NCBI RefSeq assembly: GCF_000276665.1
Contig: NW_004955423.1
Span: 10,456,850-10,520,849 of the forward strand
Direction: 5' to 3'
Source: Chinchilla lanigera
Lineage: Eukaryota > Chordata > Mammalia > Rodentia > Chinchillidae
DNA: 64,000 bases
This document shows, one piece after another, positions 46,960 to 59,519 of this stretch. The translations under genes were made by a program, and so were the position numbers. The notes under the pieces were generated by a model. The model was not told where the DNA came from and made no database searches. It saw nothing but the letters and a program-made list of their open reading frames with translations. Position 1 is the stretch's first letter. Every line of letters starts with the position of its first letter.

Positions 46960-47215
46960 TACAGCAATGATTAACATATTGAATATTTGCTATACACAGC
47001 AACTCTAAAAGCTTTATATCTATTAATTCATATTTGTAATCTTAATGATAATTTTTCCCTCATAGCATCATAATTTTTCAGATTAGAAAACTTAGTCATA
47101 GGGTGTTTAAATAAATTGCTTTGGGTCACAAAGATTGTAAGGGTCTGTAATTAGCTATAGACTGTCTCCAGGACTCACATTCAACAATGTGCCAAGATTT
47201 TGATTATGTATATAA
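46960..47215 (-). mobile_element. MIR SINE (minus strand)
   Basis: Full antisense MIR order: GAATATTTGCTATACACAGC, 'agctttatatctattaattc', 'ttcagattagaaaacttagt' (usually ttacagatgaggaaactgag), TTTGGGTCACAAAGATTGTA and 'gtctccaggactcacattc'. One of the clearest MIR copies here. Confidence 0.8.
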
Positions 47216-47837
47216 TCCTTATGATGCAGTAACATTTCAAGGCAAGATAAGGACATTTTAGCTAAAAGAGATGTTAGGATAATTGGATTATTATTTGAGA
47301 AAAATTAAGGTATTGTTATATTTTTTTCTTCATAATACATGTCAAATAAATTAAATATATTCAATGGTGTATAATATGCACACTCTTAAAAAGCAGAAAA
47401 CATATGAATTGTTCTTTAAAATACTTTCAGTAATAGATATTTCTGTACATGATATCACAAAATGACAACAAAGATTAAGAGGTAACAATGTTGACTAGGA
47501 CCACTTATTTAAGAAAATTCTATACCACGAAATAACATAAGCAAATAAAAATTAATAAGAAAATAAATACCACAATAAATAATTAAAAATAACAGAAAAA
47601 TTTCTCTTGAAATCACATATACACATTTTTCAGGAACATATATTTCTGATGGAAATTAAAAATGATGCAGAATTTTTCCATTCAAGGTGGTAAAATTTAT
47701 ACTTAATGAAAATTCTCAATATGGGTATGCGCAATTTGATATTGTTATATTACTTGACTGATAGGTCTATAATTGCCAAAGGCTATCTAAATATCATCTT
47801 CAAAACGGATATTTTGCTTTTAAAATTGTTAATTTGG
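47216..47837. other. Unassigned AT-rich sequence
   Basis: Very AT-rich with no recognised gene or repeat family. Ends at the start of the long L1. Confidence 0.4.
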
Positions 47838-48830
47838 AAGCAGAAAATGGCTGAGTAATGATCAGCAGCAAAATTCAGCCTCTTTGGGATCTGGAATCCA
47901 GACAATGGAAAATAATAACTTGGTGCAGAGAAACTAAGAAGATCACTGGAAATCTGAAAAGAACCGACAGAAAAAAATTGAAAATACAGAGAAATGGACC
48001 ATAATGTAGAGCAAAGAAGGAAGCAGCTTTGGAGTTCACCCTGGCTCCCTGGAAGCTGGAGCTGCCTTCCCAGACACAAGGTAAGCATCCAGGACCTGCA
48101 GCTCAAGAGAGAAATGGTGAACTGCCCCAGTAGCTAGGGCCCCTGGAGAAGCCCACCACAATTGTGAACAGCAAAAGCGGTATGCGGTTTGCTCTGGGGT
48201 GACTGTTTACACACGGTGGGCAATAGCTGGATAGGGAATCCTTTATGGTTCCTGCCATATTGCTACAGAGTTCTTAATCAGGTGTCTTTTGGGGAAAGGG
48301 TTGATTATTTATGTCTAGGAGTCAGAATAACCAAACAAGCACCTCACTTCAGGCTTCCTAGTGTAATCCTTCTCTCAGAAACTGGGTGTGAAACATCCAC
48401 AGGAGACAGTTGGGCTCAGAGAGCAAGATAGAGAATCACTGAGAAGTTTAAGCTCAAACTGGGAAGGACACAAACTATCCTCTACATGAAGAGCCAGGCC
48501 AGGCTTGTCTTCCCTGCAGAAATTGCTGTCTGAGAGTGTTAGTATTAAGTACTTGAATCTTTGTCTGGCTGCCTACACTCAGTGCAGATCTGAGGTATGA
48601 TTACCATCACATCTGTCAATATGAACAAGGACATGCCTCAGCTTAGAGTGTTGCCACACCCTGGGGTACACAGAGAGAGCACCATCTGGAATAGGGGAGC
48701 ACTCACAAACCTACAGATTGAAAAGCTAGGAGGAGAAAACCTCAGTTTGCTGGATTCCAAAACCAAGGCTTCTAGAAAGAAACCACTCATTCAAAAATGC
48801 AGAAAATTTTTTTCCCTCTTTCATCTTCTT

Positions 48831-48935
48831 CTTGAGCTCACTTTGTAGTGCAGGCTAGTCTCAAACTTGCAATGATCCTCCTGCCTCAGCCTCCCAAGTG
48901 CTAGAATTACAGGTGTGTGCCACTATGCCTGACAC
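48831..48935 (-). mobile_element. B1 SINE nested in L1
   Basis: Antisense: 'ttgagctcactttgtagtgc', CTCCTGCCTCAGCCTCCC and ACAGGTGTGTGCCACTATGCC. The end near the T-rich L1 sequence makes the tail side hard to place. Confidence 0.9.
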
Positions 48936-48965
48936 CCCCTTTCTTCATTACTGGTTTATTGGAGT

Positions 48966-49150
48966 TTGAGAAATTTTCCTTTCTCCTTTTTTTTTCCTTT
49001 TTCTTATTTCTCTTTCTTTTTTCTCTTTTTTGTTTCTTTTTGCCTTTTTAATCTCAGCCCATTAATTCTAATTTTCTGTATTTTTTCATTTTTGCCCTTT
49101 TTTCTTTTATATCATTTTTCTGCTTTGTTCTTTTATGTTATTTTTTCTAA
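48966..49150. repeat. Pyrimidine-rich (T/C) low-complexity tract
   Basis: Almost uninterrupted T runs with scattered C. It is placed inside the L1 5' UTR and resembles the T-rich tracts of old L1 5' UTRs. The 86-codon frame at 48966-49226 is a by-product of this composition. Confidence 0.7.
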
Positions 49151-49808
49151 TTCTACAAATATCCTTCTACTCTTTAACAGGATACTTTTTATTACTTTTC
49201 TGTGCTTCTTATGCCACATTATTTGATTTTCCAAAATTTTCTTCTTTCATTCCAACCACATATATCTTTACTAATACAAGCATTAAGCTTTCTTAATCTT
49301 TGGGTAGTTAGTAAACTCCATGCTATTACTGCTGAATTTTCTCTATTAGTGAAGGTATGGTTTTTGCACTTACGAGGTATTATTTTATGACAATGGTAGA
49401 TTTGTTTTAGCTTTTATACTATAATTACAGATATCTTTTCTACTTTTAAAGGTGATTCATTTTGCTTTTTATGATATCCTAATATTTGATTTGTCTTGGA
49501 TTCTATTGGTGTATACTATTTGCTATTGACAAGGTCTCATGGTTGTTGTTTTTAATAGATTTTCCTGTATGCCAATGTTGAGATTATTTTTATGTCATTA
49601 ACAATGTTGTGGTACATTCTCAGAGAACTGGGTGTTGAGTTAATTGCATTCCCAAATTAAGAGGTGGTCAGATGATTGGACAGGATTATAGTAAATTATA
49701 TATACAGTGGATTACTGAAAATCAGATGCTAACTAAAGAGCTACATTCTAGGGTCAACATCTTTCCAGTACATGCACACACAAACCTCAGCACAAAACAA
49801 CAGCAACA

Positions 49809-50250
49809 TGAAAAAACCAGGCAATGAAATGTACCCTAAAACTCCCATTCTCATAAATTTCATCCATGGGTCATTGAGGGGGAGGAATGCAGAAGCCAAA
49901 AAACCAAATTATTTAAAAGGATAACAGAAGAAAGAAAACAATCAGTAAAGATGCTCAGGGGTTCACAGATCAATTAAGTGTAGTGGGCTCATAAAAGATG
50001 TAATTATCCAGGTAATGGATGTAATAAACAAAATGAGACAGAGGTTACAGAAGACTAAGAAAAAGCTAGATGAAGTAAATAAAATGATATAAAACCTGAA
50101 TGAAATTTATCAAACAATTAGAATACATGGAATGATTAGGGTTAGACAACAGAAGGAATCCATGTGACAAAATAATGTCAGAGTTACAGGACAGACCCAC
50201 TGTCAGAGATCAAATATTCAGAGATACCTTAAAAACAACAAGAGAATAAT
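49809..50250 (+). pseudogene. L1 ORF1 remnant
   Basis: The first codons read ATGAAAAAACCAGGCAATG, like the MKKxGN start of L1 ORF1, the RNA-binding coiled-coil protein of the L1 particle. Further on, AAAAAGCTAGATGAAGTAAATA fits the coiled-coil region. Frames are broken by stops and a B1 follows immediately downstream. The ORF1 C-terminal region is not resolvable. The product is a relic. Confidence 0.6.
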
Positions 50251-50359
50251 CTAGGTATGGTGGTGCATACCTATAATCCCAACACTTAGGAGGCTGAGGA
50301 AGGAGGATTGACACAAGTTCAAGGCCAGCATGGGCTATGGAGCAAGATCCTGTCCCAGA

Positions 50360-50390
<31 letters not shown>
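50251..50390 (+). mobile_element. B1 SINE nested in L1
   Basis: TATGGTGGTGCATACCTATAA, 'caacacttaggaggctgagg', 'aagttcaaggccagcatggg' and a 'tgtcccagaaaaacaaaaac' tail with AAAAC repeats. The A-rich region is long and variable. Confidence 0.9.
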
Positions 50391-51605
50391 GAACATGAAA
50401 AATTGGTGCAACAGTGGCTGGGTTACACAAAGATGAGTGATTTAAGATTAATTGGAATAAGTTGAAAGTCAGCACAAATTGTATTAAAAAGCTTGTTTCC
50501 AGAAATAATGACAAAAACTATTCAAATATAGGGAAAAAATTAAACATACAGTAACTGAGACATGTCAAACTCTGATTAGCCACAATCAAAAGATAATCTT
50601 TCACAGTACATCATAGTCAAAATCTTAGAAATTCAATGCAGGGAGACAATCTTAAAAGTTAGGAAAAAGCACCAAATCAATTATAAAGGCAAACCCATTA
50701 GACTTACAGCAGACTTCTCAACACAAACCTTGCAGGCCAGGAGAATTTGGACTGAACTGGTTAAATCCCTAAAATAAAACAACTTCCAGTCCTGGCTTAA
50801 GTATTCTACCAAACTTTTAAAACTGGTGGAGAAATAAGATATTTCCATGACAAAGACTACTTCAAGAAATTCATGACCACCAACCCAGCACTACAAAAAA
50901 ATTCTCAAGGACATCCTAGAAAGAGACAATGAATCCAACAATATCAAAATATCTAATAGAATGAATATACCAGGCTCAGCGAGCAGGTAAGCAGGAGTAA
51001 AAGGGAGGTTGGGAATCAACAACAAGAAAATAATGCAATGACAGGAATAAATCAATACCTATTGCTCCTAACTCTAAATGAGGATGATTTCAGTTCACCA
51101 ATCAAAAGACACTGATTGGAAAAATGGATCAAGAAACAATGGTTAATGAAATAGTACACACAAAAACCACTTTTAATCCAAAAAGAAATTCACAGATTGA
51201 AAAATCAAAGGATAGAAAGAATAATCCATGTAATGGGAACACGGACAAAAGCAAGAGCAGCTATCCTAATTTCAGGTAACATAGAAATTAAGCCAAAACT
51301 GATCAGAGGAAGCAAAACTCACTACATATTGTGGAAGGAAAAATTCAAGAGGAAGAGATAACAGTTATAAACATACAGGCACCGAACACCAATGTACTCA
51401 AATTCATAAAACAAACACTATTTAACATAAATGATCAGATGAGCACCAACACAGTTACAAAGGGGGATTCAATACCCCATTGTTATAGATCGCTCAACTA
51501 GACAAAATATCAACAAAGAAATATCAGAGTGAACCAAAACATCCAACAAATGGACTTAACAGATATCTATACTGTGTTCCACTGTACAACAAAATATTAT
51601 TTACA

Positions 51606-51720
51606 GGGGGCTTGGGATTTAGCTCAGAGGCACAGCGCCTGCCTAGCAAGCGCAAGGTCGTGAGTTTGATTGCCAGTATCAGAAAAAAACAAAACAAAAA
51701 AAAAAAACACAAACAAACAA
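51606..51720 (+). mobile_element. ID-like tRNA-derived SINE nested in L1
   Basis: GGGGCTTGGGATTTAGCTCAG head, GAGTTTGATTGCCAG B-box region and a long mixed A/AAAC tail. Perfect 17-base target-site duplication ACAAAATATTATTTACA at 51589-51605 and 51721-51737. Confidence 0.98.
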
Positions 51721-51775
51721 ACAAAATATTATTTACAATAGCACATGGGACTTTCTTCAAAAGCAACCACAAGCC

Positions 51776-51907
51776 AGCCCATAAAACAGGCTTTAAGTAA
51801 ATGTAAAAAAAGTGAAAATTTCTCATAAATATTATCAGATCAGCTCATAAAACAGGCTTTAAGTAAATGTAAAAAAAGTGAAAATTTCTCATAAATATTA
51901 TCAGATC
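51776..51907. repeat. 66-bp tandem duplication inside L1
   Basis: Units 51776-51841 and 51842-51907 are identical except for one base (AGCCC versus AGCTC at the fourth position). They begin at 'agcYcataaaacaggctt' and end at TATTATCAGATC. The low divergence contrasts with the decayed L1 around it. Confidence 0.95.
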
Positions 51908-54066
51908 GTATTGAAATGAAGCTAGAAATTAAAGGCAAAAGAAACTAAATTATGAAAACATAAAAATTAAGCAATACCCTTTTGAATTACTAATGATTCA
52001 CAAAGAAATCAAGGTAGAAGTTAGACAGTTTTTAGAATCAAATAATAATGCCAATAAAACATACCAGATCATATGGGACAAGATGAAAGTGGTCTTTTGA
52101 TGGAAATTTGTAGCTATGAATGGGCACATCAGAAATATGGAGCAACCCCCCCAAAATAGCCTAATGATGCATTAAACCTTCTAGAAAAACAAAAACAATA
52201 CAAACTCAAAACTAGTAGAAGAAAGTAAATTATAATGACTAAAGTAGAAATTAGCTACAACTAATAAAAACAATAAAAATAATGAATCATAGAGCTGGTT
52301 CTTTGAATGAGAAAACAAACTACATAAATCCCTAGCCAATCTTATGAAATAAAAGAAAGAAATGATCTAGATCAATGCAACTAGAAATAAAAAGGCAAAA
52401 TCATAGGGCACCCTACCCAAATCCAGATATTAGGCTCTACTTTGAGAACCTGTACTACAATAAATAGGGGGTTAAAAAAATAGATAGATACTTAGATTAT
52501 ATGAATTACAAAAACTGAACCAAGAAAATATGAAAGCCCTGAACAATCCAATAACAGGTAATAAAAGTGAAGAAGTAATAAAAAAACCTACTACTTAAGA
52601 AAGGCCCAGGCCCCAATACATTCTAACAAAACAATACTCCTCAAAATTTAATGAAACTGAAAGAAAAGGAGTACTTCAAAAGTCATTTCTGGAAGCTGTC
52701 ATTACTCTGATTCCAGAAAAAGAAAAGGATCCAGTCAAAAAAGGAAACTTTAGGCCAGTCTCTTTAATAAACATAGACACAAGAAGACACTAGCAAGCAG
52801 AGTAAAATAAATCATCAACAAAACACATTGTGACCAAGCAGGCTTCACCCTAAAGATGTAGTGATGGCTCAATTTATGCAAATCAGTAAATGTAATACAT
52901 GACATAAACATAAGTAGGGATAAAAATCACATGAGCATCTTAATTGATACAGTAAAAGGTTTTGACACATTTCATCATCCATTCATGATTAAAATACTGA
53001 AGAACATAGGGAAAGAAGGAACTTATCTTAACCCAATAAAAACCATTTATAACCAATGAATGGCTAATATCATATTAAATGTAGAGAAGCTGAAAGTTTT
53101 CCCTCTAAAATAAGTTCCAAGACAATGATGTCCACTTTTATCATTCCTTTCAATATAGTTCATTTGGCAGAGCAATCAGGCAAGAGAAAGAAATAAAAGG
53201 GATATACAGAGGAAAGGACAGAGCCAAATTATCATTGTTTGAGGATGACATCTTTCTCTACATAGAAAACACAAAATAGTTTGCCAAAAGTCTCCCAGAA
53301 TTAATAATAAAATTCGGGTGGGTAGCAGGATGCAGGGTGAATTTCTGCACACAAAAATTAGTAGTTTTTCTGCACACCAATAATAAAATCACTGAAAAAG
53401 AAATTAGGAAAATAATACCATTCACAACAGCACCAACAAAAATTAGTTAGGAGTTAACCCAATGAAGAATGTGAAAGGCTTGTACAACGAAAATCACAGT
53501 ACTCTGAAAAAAAAGGTCAAAGAGAACATCAGAAAGTAGAACTATGTCCCCTTTTCCTGAGTGGGCAGAATCAATAGTAAAAATGGCCACACTTTCAAAA
53601 CTAATATACAGATTTAATCCAATGCCATTCAAAATCAATAGTATTCCTCACAGAACTAGAAAAAATAATACTTAAATTCATATTGTACCAGAAGAGACCT
53701 AGAATAGTAAAAGCAATCCTGGACCAAAATAGCAAAGCAGGAGACATCATAATCCTGGATTTCAAGTCGTGGCACAAAGGTATAGTGATACGAAAAACAG
53801 GACACAACTGATTGAAAAACAAAACAAAACAAACAGAAAAATACCACGTGGACCAATGGAAAAGAAAGATGTAGAAACAATTCTAAGCTAACTGATCTTT
53901 AAAGACAGGACAAAATATACACTGGAAGAAATATACTGTCTTCAACAAATGACACTGGGAAAACGGGTTATCACATCCCAAAGATTTAATGACACACACT
54001 TCTCACTGTGTGCACTATATTAAAATAAAAAAGGACCAAAGATCTAAATGTTAAAAGAGAAACACT

Positions 54067-54169
54067 GGGGCTGGGGCTTTAGCTCAGTGGCACAGCGCCT
54101 GCCTGGCAAGCGCAAGGTTGTGAGTTCGATTCATGGTACCGGAAAAAAAAAAGAAAATAAATAAATAAA
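54067..54169 (+). mobile_element. ID-like tRNA-derived SINE nested in L1
   Basis: Near-consensus: GGGGCTGGGGCTTTAGCTCAG, TGCCTGGCAAGCGCAAGG, GAGTTCGATTCATGG and tail with AAAT units. Perfect 15-base target-site duplication TAAAAGAGAAACACT at 54052-54066 and 54170-54184. Confidence 0.98.
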
Positions 54170-55289
54170 TAAAAGAGAAACACTTAATCTGCTATAAGAT
54201 AAAACATGTCAAACTCTTAAAGACATTGACAAAGATAAGGAGCTTCTGAAAAGAACCTCAATTAAACATGAAATAATAATAGGAATCAACAAATGGAAAC
54301 ATATCAAATTAGTAAGATTCTGCATAGCAAGAGACAATCAACAGAGTGAAGAGACAACGTACACAATGGGAAAGATAACTTTGCCACCTATACCTTGGAT
54401 TAAAGACTAACACCTAGAATATCTAAGGAACTCCAAATAATTAGACCTCCCCCAAATGAAAGATGCCACCAATCTAAACATATGTAACTGAAATCAAAAA
54501 GCATTTATCAGAGGGAGAAGTACAAGTGACCAATAAAAACATGAACAAATGTTTGATAACTCTGGCCAGCAGAGAAATGCAAAGTATAACAATGAAATTC
54601 CATCTCACCTTATGATACTCATCAAATAATAACAAATGCTTTGGAAGCTAAGGGGAAAAAAGAACCCTTCTCCTTTGTTAGTGGGAATGTAAACTAGTAC
54701 AACCCTTGTACAACTATGGAGATTCCTCAAAAAACTAAAAATATAAATTACATGTGACCAAGCTAGTTCCTTTCTAGGTGTTTTCTTGAAAGAGGTAAAG
54801 ACATATTACAGTGACACATGAATATCCATGTTTAAAGTAACACAATTCATAATAGGTAAGTCTTGGAAGCAGCTTATATGTCTACCAGTAGATGAATGGC
54901 TTGAGAAAATGTGGTATTTTTACACAATGGAATATCCCTCTTCCATAAAGAATAATAAATTTGAGTCACTTGTAAGAAAATGCGTGTACCTTGAGGCAAT
55001 AATGTTAAACAATATAAATCATATACATAAGCTTAAATATATCATGGCTTCTCTCATATGAGAAACCCAAAATATAAATAAATAGTAATATAAAAGATAG
55101 ATAATAGGAACTAGGGAGATAAATAGATCTCTTTCAAATGGGAAGGGGACCAAGATATGGAAAGAAAGGCTTAGGGAGGGAAGGGAAATAAGCTATAAAG
55201 AAAGAATTAAGTTGTCTTACATACATATACCAACTCTCCATGAGGAATGTAATCATTATATTATGCATTACAAATGTATACTAAAAAAA

Positions 55290-56700
55290 TAGTGAATTTG
55301 TCTTCAAAGATTCTTTAGTCTTTCACTGCAGCATTTCTACACTAGGGAAGACTCTCTAATGTAATTTTTGCATATCTCCCTATTTTGTAATGATATTTAC
55401 TCAAAAGTGAATCATAACAATTAAGTAATAATAAAAATCTACATATCCATCCCAGAGGATTGGTAAAACACACTGAAAAAATAATTTTGTTATTTTAGCC
55501 ACAGACATATAGTCTTGCACTGTAGCATTCAAGTTTCCTTTCAGACTATATTTGTCTCTTTGCCTTGTTAAGGCTTGAACTGCAAGCAGACGGTAGTATA
55601 TTCAGAGGCCTACCGACACCTTCAAAATGACCCTTGTGCTGTGTGTGGGAGTTTTGTGGCTTTTGACATAATGCGCATGTACTATACGTTATAACTGTAC
55701 TCTGGATAATAATAACACCTGTATCTCTCCCAGATCTGTCATTAAATGGTCGATTCTCTTTAGAAAACATCCTGCTCATCATTATAATCACCACCATCAT
55801 CATTGAGATGATTTGTACCATCTCATTGGGATCTAATATTCCAAGAACCTCATGCTTTATACATCTCTGGATTAAAACTGGCTAAAAGAGAGAATGACTG
55901 GAGATTTGGAGGGTAGAAATGGAGCAGCAGCCAACATCCTTTGAAGGCTGTTGTGACCGGATGTAATGATGACCATGCAGGAATGGGCTTCTATGTCTTC
56001 TTTCTCTTTTGCTCCATATCCAGGTGTTCTTCTCACCTTTTGGCCTTGTTGAGGAACAGGAGCTCCGGGCTAACTTCTAAATGCTGTGGTGCAGACCTAA
56101 GATGGTTAAAGTGACATGGAGAAGATTCATTGCTACAGACATCCCTAAGAACTTCCTCTTCACCACCGAGGATTGACTGGTAAAATAGAAGCCACTCGTT
56201 TACACTGGGGCTTCAGACAAACCATGAATGTTTTCATTTTTTTTATATGAGTATGCTCCAAATCTTCCAAAGATTGATTCCAGCAATCTAGAGATGTCCG
56301 CAATAATTTAGTATTTTATAGTAAAGATAGCCCTGAATAGACTGGAGACTTGATAAAAACATTTTATCCTCACATATACAGTTCTCCATTCTTGGGACAT
56401 ATTAATCCTTAAAATCTTTGTTGTCTGTAATTCTGTGTATTTTGTATCTTTTGTTTGCTGGGTCTGGCAATTCCAGTGTGGGTGGATTGATTTGCTTGGT
56501 TCTAAGATCGACTGATTGATGACTTCTCTGATTCCCGACCCCCATTTCCAGAGTTTTAACTCCTCCACCTCCTTCTTCGTGTATATGAGGTTTACTTTCA
56601 GTCATTTACTTCTCTGTAGCATGCAATCTGATTCTTGATTTCTATATTAACAGAAATGATGATAAAGAACAGCATACTGAGGCATACTATGTGTCAAACC
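55290..56700. other. Unassigned, less repetitive sequence
   Basis: No recognised repeat. A weak ATC-rich patch lies near 55775-55810. Frames at 56308-56605 minus overlap and share no known domain. Region 55860-56215 is GC-richer than its surroundings, but I see no defensible exon. Confidence 0.4.
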
Positions 56701-56705
56701 CACTG

Positions 56706-56790
56706 ACAATGGTCTTATATTAGTTACTGTTACAATGGGCTTATATTACAATGGTCTTATATTTACAATCGTCCTATATTAGTCACTGTT
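56706..56790. repeat. Degenerate four-unit direct repeat
   Basis: Units starting ACAAT[G/C]G occur at 56706-56731, 56732-56747, 56748-56764 and 56765-56790. The first and last are 26 bases with an AGT[T/C]ACTGTT suffix; the inner two are 16-17 bases without it, giving a long-short-short-long order. Confidence 0.8.
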
Positions 56791-56936
56791 ATTTGTTTCC
56801 TTTTAAGTGGACTGTGCCTTAAAATTCAACTACAATACCACGCATATGGTAATTTCCATTGGTCTCAAATATTGTGCACTCCTCTCTTTCTTCTGTACTT
56901 TTACTTAAAGAAAGTATAAAGTGATAATTATTTCAG

Positions 56937-57080
56937 ACATATGTATTTGATGAGAGGGGAAATTGAGGCAAAAAGTACTTAGAGAGCAAGGGAGGTCATA
57001 TGCTAAGTTAATGGAACACCTGGGAGCAGAATTTACTGTCTCTGAGATTCCAAGCTGCTGTTCTAACTGTTGTGCTGAGA
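56937..57080 (-). mobile_element. MIR SINE remnant (minus strand)
   Basis: Antisense MIR landmarks: 'tgagaggggaaattgaggca', 'aagggaggtcatatgctaag', GGAGCAGAATTTACTGTCTC and 'gctgttctaactgttgtgc'. Confidence 0.65.
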
Positions 57081-58559
57081 AAAAATTATACATCTTTAGA
57101 AGAGAAAGGAAAATAAATCTCAATGTTTCAAAGAATCATTCTCCATTAAGCTGCTATACCATGCATGGAGATATTTATTCTCAGAACAGAATTTCCAAGT
57201 GTAACATTTTAATATTTACTTTTAACCCAAGGGGCTTGCATGTTCCTTTGTTCTTCTTACCAAATAAGATTTTATATTCCTTATTAAACATATATTTGTG
57301 AGCCTATTTTCTAAAACCGATTCTTATGTAGTCCATAAAATTTAAACAATAGGTTTCACATGTAACTCAGGTATTTCAAGTAATATTTTGAAGTTTCTTA
57401 CTTTATTTGAGGGTGAAATTTATGTGAAAAAATGCAGAAATGTTGAAAGAAAAAAGAGAGTGACAAATATTTGAAGAAATTAAGTGAACTTGATTAATAC
57501 ACAAAATTTGAATGAAAAGAGAAAGTTCATCATTTATCTTTAACAAGTCAAACCTAGAGACAGTCTGGTGAGAAAATACATAATGTCAGTGTAATTCCAC
57601 GCACTGCTGTAAAATCTTAGGCATGATAAAAATACATTTTATTTATTTTATAATTGATTCAATATAGTATTTCTACCAGTAGGTGTTACTTTTCATTCCT
57701 TTTCTATTTGGGGAATATTTGGTATTTTAGACAATGTAAGTTGTTTGCTCCTAAAGATCAAACTCATGTTTTCTCTTGAAATTGTTTACATATTGTAAAA
57801 CATTGGTTTTGTAAAGACAAAACAATACAAAAAATACACTACTCTTCCGGTAGTATCTTACCTAAATTTCAGAAATGGAATGAAAAAGAAGGAATGGAAG
57901 AAAGGAGAGAGAGAGACTAGACTCAGAAGACTGATTTCAGTTTCATGATTTTTTTGTTTTTATATATTACTCATATTCCTTAGCATAAGTTAAATATAGT
58001 AATTTATAATTCTTCTCTTTTAATCTTTTTTAAAAGGCTGCCTCACAAATTTGTCCACAATGGTCTAATGAAATCAATTCCAATCACATAATGCAATGAA
58101 TTAGAAATACTTCTTAAAGTATCTATAATGAAAGACAAGGTTTTGTTCTTTCAATCCATTGTAGACCTATATTTTGTAAAATACAATAAGCACAAATAGC
58201 TATAACAATGATCATGTTCTTGGGGTTGAGTACGTATCAAAAACCTATGAAAGTTTTCAATAGTTATGCTGAATTTCTGCATTTACAGCATTTAGTTGTA
58301 CCTAGGTATCAGTTAATGGACCACCTTTGAGTAACTTTGCTCTGAAGTATAGTCTTTCATACTTGAGCTCAAACATCAAATCTAACGTATGCCATTTGCC
58401 TGCTAAACTTGTTCATTTTCTTAAAAATTAAATGAAAACAATATTATCTTTTCAAAGTTTTCTATTGGTATTTAGTGAGATATTATTTGTACAGTACTGA
58501 GGCAAATGCCTAGCAAAACTTGCAGAGTTAATAAAAGCCATTAAATTCACTGAAAGCAG
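57081..58559. other. Unassigned AT-rich sequence
   Basis: No gene or repeat family recognised. The 112-codon frame beginning at 56963 overlaps the MIR and has no domain. Confidence 0.4.
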
Positions 58560-58770
58560 TTTGGAAAACTTAAAGTGCTTCCTTATACATCATTCAATTT
58601 ATTCTTTACAACATTTCTTTAGGGGTAGGCAAAAGAAATCATGATTATTCTCTCCACTGCACAGTTGAGAAAACTAAGGGTCAAGTGTATAACTGGTGGC
58701 TCAAGTGGTTAAATAATTTCACATCTGGCAAATGGTAAATCCAGGAGTTAAATAGGAGTTAATGCTAGTT
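58560..58770 (-). mobile_element. MIR SINE (minus strand)
   Basis: 'gtgcttccttatacatcattc', 'cactgcacagttgagaaaac' (usually ttttacagatgaggaaactgag), AACTGGTGGCTCAAGTGG and 'aatggtaaatccaggagtt' follow the antisense MIR order. Confidence 0.65.
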
Positions 58771-59519
58771 TTCCCTTTTTCCAATCCTTCCTCTCAGAGC
58801 ATGTCAAAGGCTACAAGAAGCAGTTCTTTTCATCCAGAACAAAATCTTCCTGCTTGTTTCCTGAGCCTCTTGGTCCCCTGTCATATCCTGCTTGATAGAA
58901 AACAGAACTATCCCACCAACACTAGGATCTCTCATCCCCTCTCAACTGTTAGACTTCACCCATAGGAGGAGTTTTTGTTGACCCTGCACCTACATTTCCT
59001 TTTCACTGCTACTGAAGAGCAAGATGTGTACAATTTATGCTTTCAGCTCAGAGTGCTCTATATCTGGTTAATGTGATGGCAGCTATATTTCAGATGTTAG
59101 AAACATCAATCTGAAAAGTAATTTTCAGCCCTAAGAGGAGAGAAATGACCATCTCTTTTCATGTGTCTGTGGATGGCCTGCCTTATATTTCCTTCTTGAA
59201 CATGCCCAGATGATATGATATTCTTTTGTTACAGTTTGAATATCTTATTTCTTAAAAATCCAGGGAAATGTTTATTTTTTCCTGTAGTTAAATCATGCAC
59301 TGGGTTCTCAGAGAGTAAACCATATGAATAAGGAATTCATATGACATATTAAGTATTCTAGTAATTATGATCTCTATTTGATTCGTGGACAAAGGGAAGA
59401 ACCAAATCCAAGATGTGTTAAGAGAATACAATTTTCCTGTGTCAATAAACTTAGAAAAGAGCCACAAAAAGTAAATACTGCAAATGCACTTTCTCCAATA
59501 ATGCCTGTAGGGAAACTGA
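58771..59519. other. Unassigned sequence
   Basis: No gene or clear repeat family. Confidence 0.4.

Larger units (their letters stand above)
51060..55061 (+). pseudogene. L1 ORF2 remnant (endonuclease/RT)
   Basis: The start region contains 'ttcagttcaccaatcaaaag', the usual beginning of the ORF2 endonuclease part, followed by 'gcaagagcagctatcctaatt' and 'ggacttaacagatatctat' blocks. Near 53240 the RT motif reads FEDD, with the catalytic aspartate pair at 53244-53249. The C-terminus appears at 54828-55061 ('KSWKQLICLPVDEWLEKMW'). All frames are broken. Two SINEs (51606-51720, 54067-54169) and a 66-base duplication interrupt it. Confidence 0.85.
47838..55289 (+). mobile_element. Near-full-length, degenerate L1 with nested SINEs
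   Basis: Begins GAAGCAGAAAATGGCTGAGT, which resembles an L1 5' UTR start (AAGATGGC region). A T-rich tract at about 48966-49150 is like the pyrimidine-rich 5' UTRs of old L1s. An ORF1-like start lies near 49809, ORF2 runs from about 51.06 kb and the 3' UTR ends in A residues near 55.29 kb. Without the four SINEs about 7 kb remains. Many stop codons and frameshifts show it is inactive. Terminal duplications are not clear. Confidence 0.75.

Noticed and set aside
48966..49226. 86-codon frame rich in F, S and L
   Set aside because: Translation of a T-rich tract inside the L1 5' UTR.
56015..56215. Possible coding exon (GC-richer, partly open frame)
   Set aside because: Stops interrupt the frame and no matching splice pair or protein family was recognised.
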